DNA from: PALSA-1004 sp041483135 | Lineage (GTDB): Bacteria > Pseudomonadota > Gammaproteobacteria > Burkholderiales > SG8-41 | Length of the DNA stretch: 64,000 nt | Assembly: GCA_041483135.1 (NCBI GenBank) | Contig: JBGPFE010000002.1 | Span: 62,001-126,000 of the forward strand | Reading direction: 5' to 3' | Part shown: piece by piece, positions 1-6,969 of the stretch | How the letters are laid out: each line of letters opens with the position of its first letter | How positions within the stretch are numbered: position 1 is the stretch's first letter | Notes under the pieces: generated by a model | Seen by the model: only the letters and a program-made list of their open reading frames with translations | What the model was told of the DNA's origin: nothing | Databases searched by the model: none | Program-made: the position numbers and the translations under genes

Positions 1-268
1 GGCGCTGCTCGAGATCTACTACAAGAACAAGGTCACGATCTTTTTTATTACCCACGATCTTGAAGAGGCGATATTCCTCGGGCATAAAGTGGCGATCATG
101 ACGACTCGTCCATGCAAGCCGAAGAAAATACTTGCGGTCGATATTCCGCACCCGCGCGATTACAGCGTGTTGACATCAAAGCGTTTCCGCGAGCTGATGG
201 AAGAGACCAATGAGGCCGTACACGAGGAAGCTCTGAAGGCGTTTGCTGCAGGGGAAAAAGAGGGCTGA
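1..268 (+). CDS. ABC transporter ATP-binding protein, C-terminal fragment (cut by window edge)
   Basis: The reading frame is open from base 2 to the TGA at 266-268 and gives 88 residues. It begins just before the H-loop: FFITHDLEEAIFLG keeps the canonical switch histidine, followed by a short C-terminal tail. This matches the end of SsuB/TauB/NrtD-type nucleotide-binding subunits of importers for nitrate, sulfonate or similar small anions. The permease gene starts about 5 bases after the stop, so the two are one operon. Substrate cannot be told from this fragment; the Walker motifs and signature lie upstream of the window. Confidence 0.85.
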   Translation, partial: ALLEIYYKNKVTIFFITHDLEEAIFLGHKVAIMTTRPCKPKKILAVDIPHPRDYSVLTSKRFRELMEETNEAVHEEALKAFAAGEKEG

Positions 269-272
269 ACCA

Positions 273-1148
273 GTGGTCGTGAGCAAAAGGTCTTTCATTA
301 ATTCGTCATACTGGCGCGGCGCCATTTCGATCATGGTGTTTCTCGCGCTGTGGGAAATCGGCTCGCTGTCCAAGGTCTGGATCAAGTGGGATACTTTCGA
401 ATGGCTGCGTGATGTGCTTACCGCGTTCGGCCTCAAGCCCATTTATTTGCCGTGGATCGGGGCCGTACCAGCGCCTACCGAAGTACTTCATGCATGGCTG
501 GTCGTGCTCTATGATCCCGGTTACTGGCAGAGCTGGTATATGAGCTTGTTCCGGGTCATGTCGGGCTTTATTGCCGCAATGATCATCGGCATTCCGTTTG
601 GCCTGCTGCTGGCGGTCAGCCGCACGGCATTCGGCATCGGCTTTCCGGTGTTCGAAGTGCTGCGGCCGATCCCGCCGCTTGCGTGGGTGCCGGCCTCCAT
701 CATATTCTGGCCCACTCAGGAATTGTCGATCGCGTTCGTAACTTTTCTCGGCGCGTTCTACACCATCGTCATTAACGTTGTCGGCGGCGCGCGATCGATC
801 GATGTGCGTTATTTCCAGGCGGCGCGCTCGATGGGCTCGAGCCAGTGGGACATTTTCTGGCGCATCATCCTGCCCGGCACGCTGCCGTCGATCATGGTCG
901 GCTCGGCGGTCGGCATGGGCATTACCTGGGAGGTCGTGGTGGCGGCGGAAATGATCTCTGGCGGCGGCAGCCAGATCGGCGGCACCAGCGGCGGCGGGCT
1001 CGGTTTCTTCATCTGGAATTCATATGTCGGGGGATCGTACGAGCAGATCGTCGTCGGCATGATCTCGATCGGCATCGCAGGATTCATCTCGAGCGAGCTG
1101 CTGCGTACGCTCGGCAAGCACGTGACGCCATGGTTGCGTCTCAGATGA
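273..1148 (+). CDS. ABC transporter permease, SsuC/TauC family
   Basis: Inner-membrane permease of a binding-protein-dependent importer. About six hydrophobic segments are visible, and the EAA-type cytoplasmic loop that contacts the ATPase is present (YFQAARSMGSSQWDIFWRII). Length near 290 residues is normal for the family. I chose the GTG at 273 because AGAGGG lies about 8 bases upstream; GTG 279 is equally possible and a TTG at 243 would overlap the preceding gene. It sits between two ATPase genes, so the transporter probably uses a heterodimeric ATPase pair. The solute-binding protein is not in the window. Substrate unknown; a sulfonate, taurine, nitrate or aromatic anion would fit the family. 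Confidence 0.85.
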   Translation: MVVSKRSFINSSYWRGAISIMVFLALWEIGSLSKVWIKWDTFEWLRDVLTAFGLKPIYLPWIGAVPAPTEVLHAWLVVLYDPGYWQSWYMSLFRVMSGFIAAMIIGIPFGLLLAVSRTAFGIGFPVFEVLRPIPPLAWVPASIIFWPTQELSIAFVTFLGAFYTIVINVVGGARSIDVRYFQAARSMGSSQWDIFWRIILPGTLPSIMVGSAVGMGITWEVVVAAEMISGGGSQIGGTSGGGLGFFIWNSYVGGSYEQIVVGMISIGIAGFISSELLRTLGKHVTPWLRLR

Positions 1149-1164
1149 CACATGGGTAGCTGAC

Positions 1165-2037
1165 ATGGGCGAACCCAATTCCCTCCGACCCCAAGTCAAG
1201 GCAGGCGAGATTGTCGCGAGCGGCGTGTGCAAAAACTACGGCGCAGTGCAGTTCAGCAAGGAAGTCGTCAAGGATTGCTCGTTTACCATCGCGCGCGGCA
1301 AGCTGACGGTGATGATCGGCCCGTCGGGTTGCGGCAAGAGCACGTTGATCCGGCTGCTGGCGGGATTCGAGAAGCCGACCAGCGGCGCTCTCACGCTGAA
1401 TGGCGAGCCGATAGAAGGCCCGGCGCGCGACCGGCTGGTGCTGTTCCAGGAAACGGCGCTGTTCCCGTGGATGACCACGTACGACAACATAATGTATGGC
1501 CCGCGCGCCCGCGGCGAGGTTACCCGGGAAACCCTCGATTTCGCGGAATTTCTGCTGAGCAAGGTCGGTCTGCAGGATTTCCGCAGGAAATATCCGACCC
1601 AGCTCTCCGGCGGCATGCAACGCCGCGCCGAGCTCGCGCGCGCGATGATCAACGATCCCGAGGTGATGATCCTCGACGAGCCGTTTCGGGGCCTCGACGC
1701 GATGACCAAGGAGTTGATGTGGGAATATTATTCCGCGCTGTACGAAGAGAGCCGCCGCACCAATTTCTTTGTCACCACCGATATCGACGAAGCGATTTTT
1801 CTCGCCGACCGCCTGCTCATCATGTCCAACATCCCGACACAGGTTCGAGCAGTGCTTGAGATCGACGTGCCTCGCCCGCGCAAGCTCGCCGACCTGGTGG
1901 AGAACGACCGGTCCAACGAGATCAAGATGCAGGCGCTGTCGATCCTGCACGAAGAGGCGATGAAATCGTTCTCGCGCGGCAGCAAGGCGGCGGCCGACTT
2001 CGTCGAGGCTTATTCGAAGCGCGTCAGCAAGGTATAG
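1165..2037 (+). CDS. ABC transporter ATP-binding protein with altered H-loop
   Basis: Nucleotide-binding subunit of 290 residues, SsuB/TauB-like. Walker A (GPSGCGKST, near residue 50), Q-loop (LFQETALFPW), signature (LSGGMQRR) and Walker B with catalytic Glu (VMILDEPF) are all present. The switch region reads FVTTDIDEA, so the H-loop histidine is Thr at residue 205 (codon 1777-1779). The partner ATPase whose end lies at 1-268 keeps the His. Family knowledge says loss of this His impairs hydrolysis at one site, as in degenerate heterodimers. An extended C-terminal tail of about 60 residues follows. The gene starts 16 bases after the permease; the ribosome binding site is weak. Confidence 0.88.
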   Translation: MGEPNSLRPQVKAGEIVASGVCKNYGAVQFSKEVVKDCSFTIARGKLTVMIGPSGCGKSTLIRLLAGFEKPTSGALTLNGEPIEGPARDRLVLFQETALFPWMTTYDNIMYGPRARGEVTRETLDFAEFLLSKVGLQDFRRKYPTQLSGGMQRRAELARAMINDPEVMILDEPFRGLDAMTKELMWEYYSALYEESRRTNFFVTTDIDEAIFLADRLLIMSNIPTQVRAVLEIDVPRPRKLADLVENDRSNEIKMQALSILHEEAMKSFSRGSKAAADFVEAYSKRVSKV

Positions 2038-2041
2038 CCGG

Positions 2042-2236
2042 ATGGACTGGATATTGACGCGAGAAACGGTCATCGTGCTGGCCGTGCTCGGCGCGGTTCC
2101 GTCGATTGCGGCGAGCATGCTGCAGACACGTGGCAGTATCAGTGTTTTGCGCGCCAGACAACTCAATCTGACGGGCTATGCGCTGATGGCGGTCAGCATG
2201 GCGCTGTTCATCGTGGCCGGCTTCCGCGCACAGTAA
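2042..2236 (+). CDS. small two-segment membrane protein, unknown
   Basis: A 64-residue protein that starts 4 bases after the ATPase stop and ends 10 bases before folD, so it is placed like a true operon member. Two hydrophobic stretches are visible, about residues 9-25 and 43-61, joined by a short polar stretch with several Arg. I do not recognise a family. Position suggests a small accessory subunit or modulator of the importer (inference). Tight spacing on both sides is the main evidence that it is real. Confidence 0.6.
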   Translation: MDWILTRETVIVLAVLGAVPSIAASMLQTRGSISVLRARQLNLTGYALMAVSMALFIVAGFRAQ

Positions 2237-2246
2237 AAGCATAGCG

Positions 2247-3131
2247 ATGACTGCGAAGATCATCGACGGCAACGCGGTTGCCCGGCATGTCAGGGGCGAA
2301 TGGAAGAAACGCGTCGACGCCTTGCGGGCGCACGGCATCACGCCCGGCCTGGCGGTGATCATCGTCGGCGACAACCCGGCATCGCGTGTTTACGTGCGCA
2401 ACAAGGTCAAAGCCTGCGCCGAAGTCGGGCTGCACTCGGAGACGCACGAGTTCCCGGCCGATATCGACGAGGGAGCCGTGATCCGGCGCATTGACGAGCT
2501 CAACCGGAATCCCGAAATCCACGGCATTCTGGTGCAGCTGCCGCTGCCGCAGCAGATCGAGGCGCGTCACCTGGTCGGCGCGATCTCGATCGAGAAGGAT
2601 GTCGACGGTTTTCATCTCTATAACGTCGGCGGCCTGGTGGTCGGCGAGAACAATATTTTCCCGCCGTGCACGCCGTATGGCGTGCAGTGCCTGCTCGAAT
2701 ACGAGAACATCCCGATCGAGGGACAGAATGTGGTGGTGGTCGGCGCGAGCAACATCGTCGGCAAGCCGATGGCCCTGATGCTGATGGCGAAGGATGCCAC
2801 CGTCAGCATCTGCCATATCAAGACGCGCGATCTCGCGCAGTACACGATACTGGCCGATATCCTGATTGTTGCGGCCGGCTGCCCGGGCCTCATCACGGCG
2901 CCGATGATCAAGCGCGGCGCAGTGGTGATCGACGTCGGCATCAACCGCCTGTCTGACGGCCGGCTCGTCGGCGACGTCGATTTCGAGAGCGTCAGGAAAA
3001 AGGCGGCCTATATCACGCCGGTGCCGGGCGGCGTCGGACCGATGACAGTGACCATGCTGATATGCAATACTGTCGCCGCCGCCGAACGATATGCCGCCAA
3101 AAATGCCGAAAAAAAACCTGTTTCCGCCTGA
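2247..3131 (+). CDS. folD: bifunctional methylene-THF dehydrogenase/methenyl-THF cyclohydrolase (copy 1)
   Basis: Cytoplasmic FolD, 294 residues, which interconverts 5,10-methylene-THF and 10-formyl-THF using NADP. Visible family marks are VYVRNKVKAC with catalytic Lys53, QLPLP, DVDGFH, CTPYGV, the nucleotide-binding GASNIVGKP and the intact C-terminal signature PGGVGPMT. The start is 10 bases after the small membrane protein and on the same strand as the ABC genes, so it is probably cotranscribed with a transporter. That is an unusual place for the housekeeping folD. A second folD follows directly. Confidence 0.93.
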   Translation: MTAKIIDGNAVARHVRGEWKKRVDALRAHGITPGLAVIIVGDNPASRVYVRNKVKACAEVGLHSETHEFPADIDEGAVIRRIDELNRNPEIHGILVQLPLPQQIEARHLVGAISIEKDVDGFHLYNVGGLVVGENNIFPPCTPYGVQCLLEYENIPIEGQNVVVVGASNIVGKPMALMLMAKDATVSICHIKTRDLAQYTILADILIVAAGCPGLITAPMIKRGAVVIDVGINRLSDGRLVGDVDFESVRKKAAYITPVPGGVGPMTVTMLICNTVAAAERYAAKNAEKKPVSA

Positions 3132-3147
3132 TATTCTCAGCTAAACG

Positions 3148-4002
3148 ATGGCCGCGACTCTGCTCGACGGAGCGGCCATAGCCCAGCAGGTTTACACCCG
3201 GCTCAAGCAGCGTGTCAGAACCCTCCGTGATCGAGGCGTACGGCCGGGGCTGGCGGCGATCCTGATCGGCGAAAACGCCGCTTCCAAAATCTACCTGAGA
3301 AACAAGGTTCAGGCGTGCAATGAGGTCGGCGTTGACTCCGAGGTGCATCGCTTCGCGGTCGATTGCACGGAACGCGAGGCGCTCGACGCCGTGCAGAAGC
3401 TTAACGACAACCCCGCTATCCACGGCGTTCTCGTACAGCTTCCGCTCCCGTCGCAGATCAATCTTGAACGCGTGCAGCAATCCGTGGCGATTGCCAAAGA
3501 CGTTGACGGCTTCAACTGGACCAACCTCGGAGCGATGGTCACCGGGCGGGAGCTGTTAGCGCCGTGCACGCCGCTCGGCGTGGTCACCATGCTCGACCAT
3601 GCGGGCGTTGCCATCGAAGGGCGCAATGCCGTAATAATCGGCCGCAGCACCATCGTGGGCAAACCGCTGGCGTTGATGTTGATCGCGCGCAGCGCTACGG
3701 TCACCATCTGCAATTCGCATACCCGCGATCTACGGGAGTTCACATCGCGCGCGGACATTCTCGTCGCCGCCGCAGGCAGGCCCGGATTGGTCGACGGCAG
3801 CATGATCAAGCCGGGTGCCGTCATCATCGACGTCGGCATCAACCGGCTGCCGGGAGGCAAACTGGCCGGCGACGTCGATTTCGCGTCCGCGAGCCGCGTT
3901 GCGTCACGCATCACGCCGGTGCCGGGAGGCGTCGGCCGCATGACGGTCGCGATGCTGATCGCAAACACGGTGACTGCAGCCGAGCGCACTGCCGGCATAT
4001 GA
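3148..4002 (+). CDS. folD: second FolD paralogue with altered signature
   Basis: A second methylene-THF dehydrogenase/cyclohydrolase of 284 residues, starting 16 bases after the first. It keeps IYLRNKVQAC with Lys53, QLPLP, DVDGFN, CTPLGV and GRSTIVGKP. It is clearly diverged from copy 1 rather than a recent duplicate. The C-terminal signature reads PGGVGRMT: the Pro before Met is Arg at residue 264 (codon 3937-3939). Which copy is the housekeeping enzyme cannot be decided here; one may have a changed cofactor preference or only one of the two activities. It ends 5 bases before the stop of the convergent GcvT-like gene. Confidence 0.92.
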   Translation: MAATLLDGAAIAQQVYTRLKQRVRTLRDRGVRPGLAAILIGENAASKIYLRNKVQACNEVGVDSEVHRFAVDCTEREALDAVQKLNDNPAIHGVLVQLPLPSQINLERVQQSVAIAKDVDGFNWTNLGAMVTGRELLAPCTPLGVVTMLDHAGVAIEGRNAVIIGRSTIVGKPLALMLIARSATVTICNSHTRDLREFTSRADILVAAAGRPGLVDGSMIKPGAVIIDVGINRLPGGKLAGDVDFASASRVASRITPVPGGVGRMTVAMLIANTVTAAERTAGI

Positions 4003-4007
4003 TCAGT

Positions 4008-5108
4008 TCAAAGCGCCCTGCGGGGCAAACACCTCGCCGGGTCGTAGAACGGCAGCCGCGCCACCAGCGCATGTATCCCGTTGCGCAACTTTACCGTCGT
4101 GCCGGTATAAACATCTTCCGCATTGACGAAACCCATGCCGAGGCAGCGCTCATAGAGCGGAGACCGGCAAGCGCTGGTCATCACCGCGCACCCGGGGGCG
4201 ATTCGCCCGGGTAATTCCCGGTCTGCCGCCACGTCCGAGGCGGGCAGCAAGCCTACCAGGCGGCGTGACGGCTGCCGCCAGCGCTGCGGCAGCAGCGCCC
4301 GCGCACCGCGAAACGGCTCGCGGTAAAAGTCGACCAGACGCGCGAGCCCGAGCTCGAACGGCGTAACCCGCGCCGCCAGCTCGCATGTAAATAAAATATG
4401 CCCGGCTTCGATGCGCAGCGTATCGATCGCGTCGAAACCGCATTCGGTAAGCCCGATATCCGCGCCCGCTGCCAGCAGCGCCTGCCATAGAGCGGGAGCC
4501 GCGCCGTCGGCAATCACTATTTCATAACCGGTTTCACCGCTGTAGCCGATGCGCGCAAGCCAGCAGTCGCTGCCGGCGAATTCGAGTCGCTGGAAACCGT
4601 AGTAGGGCAGGGCCGTGCGGTGCTGGCCGGCAAAACAGCGCTCGATGACGCGCCGGCTCGCGGCGCCTTGTATGGCAATCACCGCGAGTTGCTGCGAAAC
4701 ATTCGTGACCCCGACGTCTACCCCTTCTGCGCAGCGCGCGACGTGTTCGAAATCGCTGCGCCGGCCGCTGAACAGCCAGCAGCGGTCGCAGGCCAGGCGC
4801 CATACGGTCGCGTCGTTGAGCACCGAACCATCGTCGCGCAACAGCAGGGCGTAGGCGATGCGCCCGGTCTGCAATCCATTGAGTCTGCGCGTTTGCAGCG
4901 AATTGAGGAAAGCCATGCTCGCTTCACCGGTGATTTCGGCGCAGCTCATGAACGAGAAATCGAACAGGCCCGCAGCCCGGCGTGTGGCCAGGTGTTCGCG
5001 GCGGGTGTCGCTGAAGCGGCGCGGAGTGGTGATGCCAGGCGCGACTGTCAGTGTCGCCGCGCCGCGGGTTGCCAGGTACGTTGCGAATGCAGTCGTCACC
5101 TGAACCAT
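4008..5108 (-). CDS. GcvT-like folate-dependent aminomethyltransferase family protein
   Basis: A protein of about 366 residues with the GcvT/YgfZ/DmdA fold. Recognisable stretches are AGLFDFSFMS near the N-terminus, GRIAYALLLRDDGSVLND with the family Asp, RIGYSGETGYEIVI and IDTLRIEAGHIL. These proteins bind THF and take a methyl or methylene group from a substrate amine, sulfur or oxygen donor. It is not next to gcvH or gcvP, so a role in glycine cleavage is doubtful. The start overlaps the tauE end: ATG 5108 and GTG 5099 are both possible. Convergent with the folD pair, it strengthens the one-carbon theme. Substrate unknown. Confidence 0.75.
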   Translation of the reverse strand: MVQVTTAFATYLATRGAATLTVAPGITTPRRFSDTRREHLATRRAAGLFDFSFMSCAEITGEASMAFLNSLQTRRLNGLQTGRIAYALLLRDDGSVLNDATVWRLACDRCWLFSGRRSDFEHVARCAEGVDVGVTNVSQQLAVIAIQGAASRRVIERCFAGQHRTALPYYGFQRLEFAGSDCWLARIGYSGETGYEIVIADGAAPALWQALLAAGADIGLTECGFDAIDTLRIEAGHILFTCELAARVTPFELGLARLVDFYREPFRGARALLPQRWRQPSRRLVGLLPASDVAADRELPGRIAPGCAVMTSACRSPLYERCLGMGFVNAEDVYTGTTVKLRNGIHALVARLPFYDPARCLPRRAL

Positions 5109-5857
5109 CCGAGTTCGCGCGCTATCAGAGCGAACCCCACCACAATGCACAGTACGGCGACGAATTTACGCAGCAGGTTCGCGTTGACCGCGTGCACGAT
5201 GCGTGCGCCGAGCAATACGCCGGCGATTTCGAGCAGCGTGACGGTTGCGGCGATGCTGAAATCTATCGCTCCGTACTTCAGGTTGCCCAGCGTTCCCGAA
5301 GCCGCGGCGACGATCTGGATCACCTGACTCGTGCCGATCGAGGTCAGCGCCGGGAACCCGAACAGCACCATCAGCGGCACCGACAGCGCCGGGCCGCCGA
5401 CGCCGGTCAATCCGGAGCCAAAACCGGCGATCGCGCCTAGCGCGAGCAGCAGCATCTGCTGCGCCTGCTTGCGTCCATGCAGCGCCGGCTCGGGCATCCC
5501 GTGCCAGGTCGCGAGCGTGTAAACACCGGCGAAAATGATGATCGCGGCGAGTATGATCGCAAGCGCACCCGGCCCGGTCAGCGAATTCACCCACGCCCCG
5601 ACGAAGGCAAAAAATATTGCGCCGACCAGTACCGGCCGCGTGATGACCCAGTCGATGCTGCCGCGCCGTTGGAACATGATGGTGCCGGTTATGCCGGTGA
5701 AAACAAACGTGAAAAGCGCGGTTGCCATCGCGGCATGTATCGGCAGTCCGGCAAAGGCGGTAAGGGCGGGGATCAGCAATATGCCGCCGATGCCGACGGC
5801 GCCGATCAGCGTGCCCACACCGAATGCGGTCAGCAGCAGCCAGACAATATCAGGCAC
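5096..5857 (-). CDS. TauE/SafE family anion exporter
   Basis: Integral membrane protein of 253 residues with about eight hydrophobic segments and the two-fold repeat typical of TauE/SafE, including glycine-rich GVGTLIGAVGIGG near the N-terminus and GFGSGLTGVGGPALSVPLM in the second half. The family is linked to export of sulfite, sulfoacetate or other small organic anions. It starts with GTG at 5857, just past the poly-T of a terminator that ends the upstream panB-like gene, so it may depend on readthrough or its own promoter. It overlaps the GcvT-like gene by a few bases, suggesting coupled translation. Confidence 0.85.
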   Translation of the reverse strand: MPDIVWLLLTAFGVGTLIGAVGIGGILLIPALTAFAGLPIHAAMATALFTFVFTGITGTIMFQRRGSIDWVITRPVLVGAIFFAFVGAWVNSLTGPGALAIILAAIIIFAGVYTLATWHGMPEPALHGRKQAQQMLLLALGAIAGFGSGLTGVGGPALSVPLMVLFGFPALTSIGTSQVIQIVAAASGTLGNLKYGAIDFSIAATVTLLEIAGVLLGARIVHAVNANLLRKFVAVLCIVVGFALIARELGWFR

Positions 5858-5869
5858 GGTATGTCCCGG

Positions 5870-5901
5870 AAAAAAAGCAGGGGCATGTGGTCATGCCCCT
5901 G
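5870..5901 (-). terminator. rho-independent terminator after the panB-like gene
   Basis: A perfect 10-bp stem (5878-5887 with 5892-5901) with a 4-base loop is followed on the minus strand by C and seven T (5877-5870). It lies between the panB-like gene and tauE and so splits the minus-strand gene run. Confidence 0.85.
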
Positions 5902-5940
5902 GCGTTCATTTGAAAACGGCGGCGGCAGCAGCCTGCTGCT

Positions 5941-6810
5941 TCACTTCTTCCAGCCCACTTTTTCCTTGAATTTCCTGAGCTCGTCTTCCTTCATGAAGAC
6001 CGTGTGCTCCTTGCCGGGATAGATGCGCTTCCTGACTTCGTCGCGATAATCGGTAAGACCTTTTTCGATGATCGGCACCAGATCGCAATAAATCTTGGAA
6101 TGGCGCGGCGTGTGTTTCTCATACAGATGGAACAGATCCGAGCCGATGATATGCACGCCGTCCGAGGTGTTGCCGGACCCTAGGCTTACCACCGGCACCG
6201 GCAGCGTTTCCGTCAGGTACTGCGAAACCTCGGATGTCACGACTTCGGTCATGATCGAGAAGCATCCCGCATCGACGAATGCCCAGGCGTCGTCGACCAG
6301 TTCCTTGGCGCGGTCGGCGGTCTTGCCCTGCGCCGCGAAGCCGCCGAGCTGCGGGATGCGCATCGGCGTGATACCGATGTGGCCCTGCACCGGGATGCCG
6401 GCCTTGACGATCGCCTCGATGTACTTGGCGTGATGCTGGTTGCCCTCGCATTTCATGACTTCGGCGCCGCCTTGCGATACGTACTTGGCGGCGTTGTCGA
6501 CCGCCTGCTGTGCCGACAGATGAAAGCTCATGTACGGCATGTCAACCATGCGCAGCCCGTATTGCGAGCCGCGTTTGACTGCCTGCGCCATGAACATCAC
6601 CTCCTCGAACGACACCGAAGTCGTCGATTCGTGCCCGAACAGCACCATGCCGCCGGTATCGGATACGCACAGGATGTCGATGCCGACGCGGTCGGCGACG
6701 ATTGCGGTTTCGTAATCGTAGACCGCGAGCTGGACGATGGGTTCGCCTTTTTTCTTCTTCTCCTTCAGCATCGGGATGGTTACTTTTTTACGCGCGGCTG
6801 GTTCTGCCAT
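5941..6810 (-). CDS. PanB-like ketopantoate hydroxymethyltransferase family protein, divergent
   Basis: A TIM-barrel protein of 289 residues related to PanB, which transfers a hydroxymethyl group from 5,10-methylene-THF to a 2-oxo acid. Metal and catalytic positions can be lined up: Asp51 (VSDTGGM; PanB has VGDS), Asp90 (DMPY), Lys120 and Glu122 (MKCEGN), and Glu189 (MTEVV). The surroundings of these residues and the GIGAG loop (here LGSGN) differ from true PanB, and an extra C-terminal tail is present. No panC or panD is adjacent. Probably a C1-transfer or aldolase-type enzyme on another oxo acid (inference). Start is well set by AAGGAGG upstream of ATG 6810. Confidence 0.72.
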   Translation of the reverse strand: MAEPAARKKVTIPMLKEKKKKGEPIVQLAVYDYETAIVADRVGIDILCVSDTGGMVLFGHESTTSVSFEEVMFMAQAVKRGSQYGLRMVDMPYMSFHLSAQQAVDNAAKYVSQGGAEVMKCEGNQHHAKYIEAIVKAGIPVQGHIGITPMRIPQLGGFAAQGKTADRAKELVDDAWAFVDAGCFSIMTEVVTSEVSQYLTETLPVPVVSLGSGNTSDGVHIIGSDLFHLYEKHTPRHSKIYCDLVPIIEKGLTDYRDEVRKRIYPGKEHTVFMKEDELRKFKEKVGWKK

Positions 6811-6834
6811 GGCTGCCTCCTTGGTGATGAATTT

Positions 6835-6969
6835 TTAGCATGAAAATAAATTGGCGAAGCCGATCAGGAATTCAGGACTCAGGTAAGCCCTGAAGCTCAG
6901 ATAACTCACGTAGGCAAGCAGCGCGAGCAGCAGCATCCACATCACCATGCGTCGCGTTTGGTGCGTCAT
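6835..6969 (-). CDS. 44-residue single-pass membrane protein
   Basis: A short gene whose ATG (6969-6967) overlaps the TGA of the MFS gene in an ATGA arrangement, which usually means coupled translation. It reads MTHQTRRMVMWMLLLALLAY at the start, with a positive N-terminus and one hydrophobic helix (about residues 8-22), then a polar and aromatic tail ending in Cys. It ends 24 bases before the panB-like start. No family recognised. Likely a small partner of the transporter or of the next enzyme (inference). Confidence 0.6.
   Translation of the reverse strand: MTHQTRRMVMWMLLLALLAYVSYLSFRAYLSPEFLIGFANLFSC

Noticed and set aside
1141..2166. 341-codon minus-strand frame opposite the second ABC ATPase
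   Set aside because: Shadow frame; the plus strand carries complete Walker and signature motifs.
4008..5108. GcvT-like protein considered as glycine cleavage T-protein or YgfZ
   Set aside because: No gcvH or gcvP is adjacent and the YgfZ signature with its conserved Cys motif (K-G-C-Y-x-G-Q-E) is not seen, so only the broad family is assigned.
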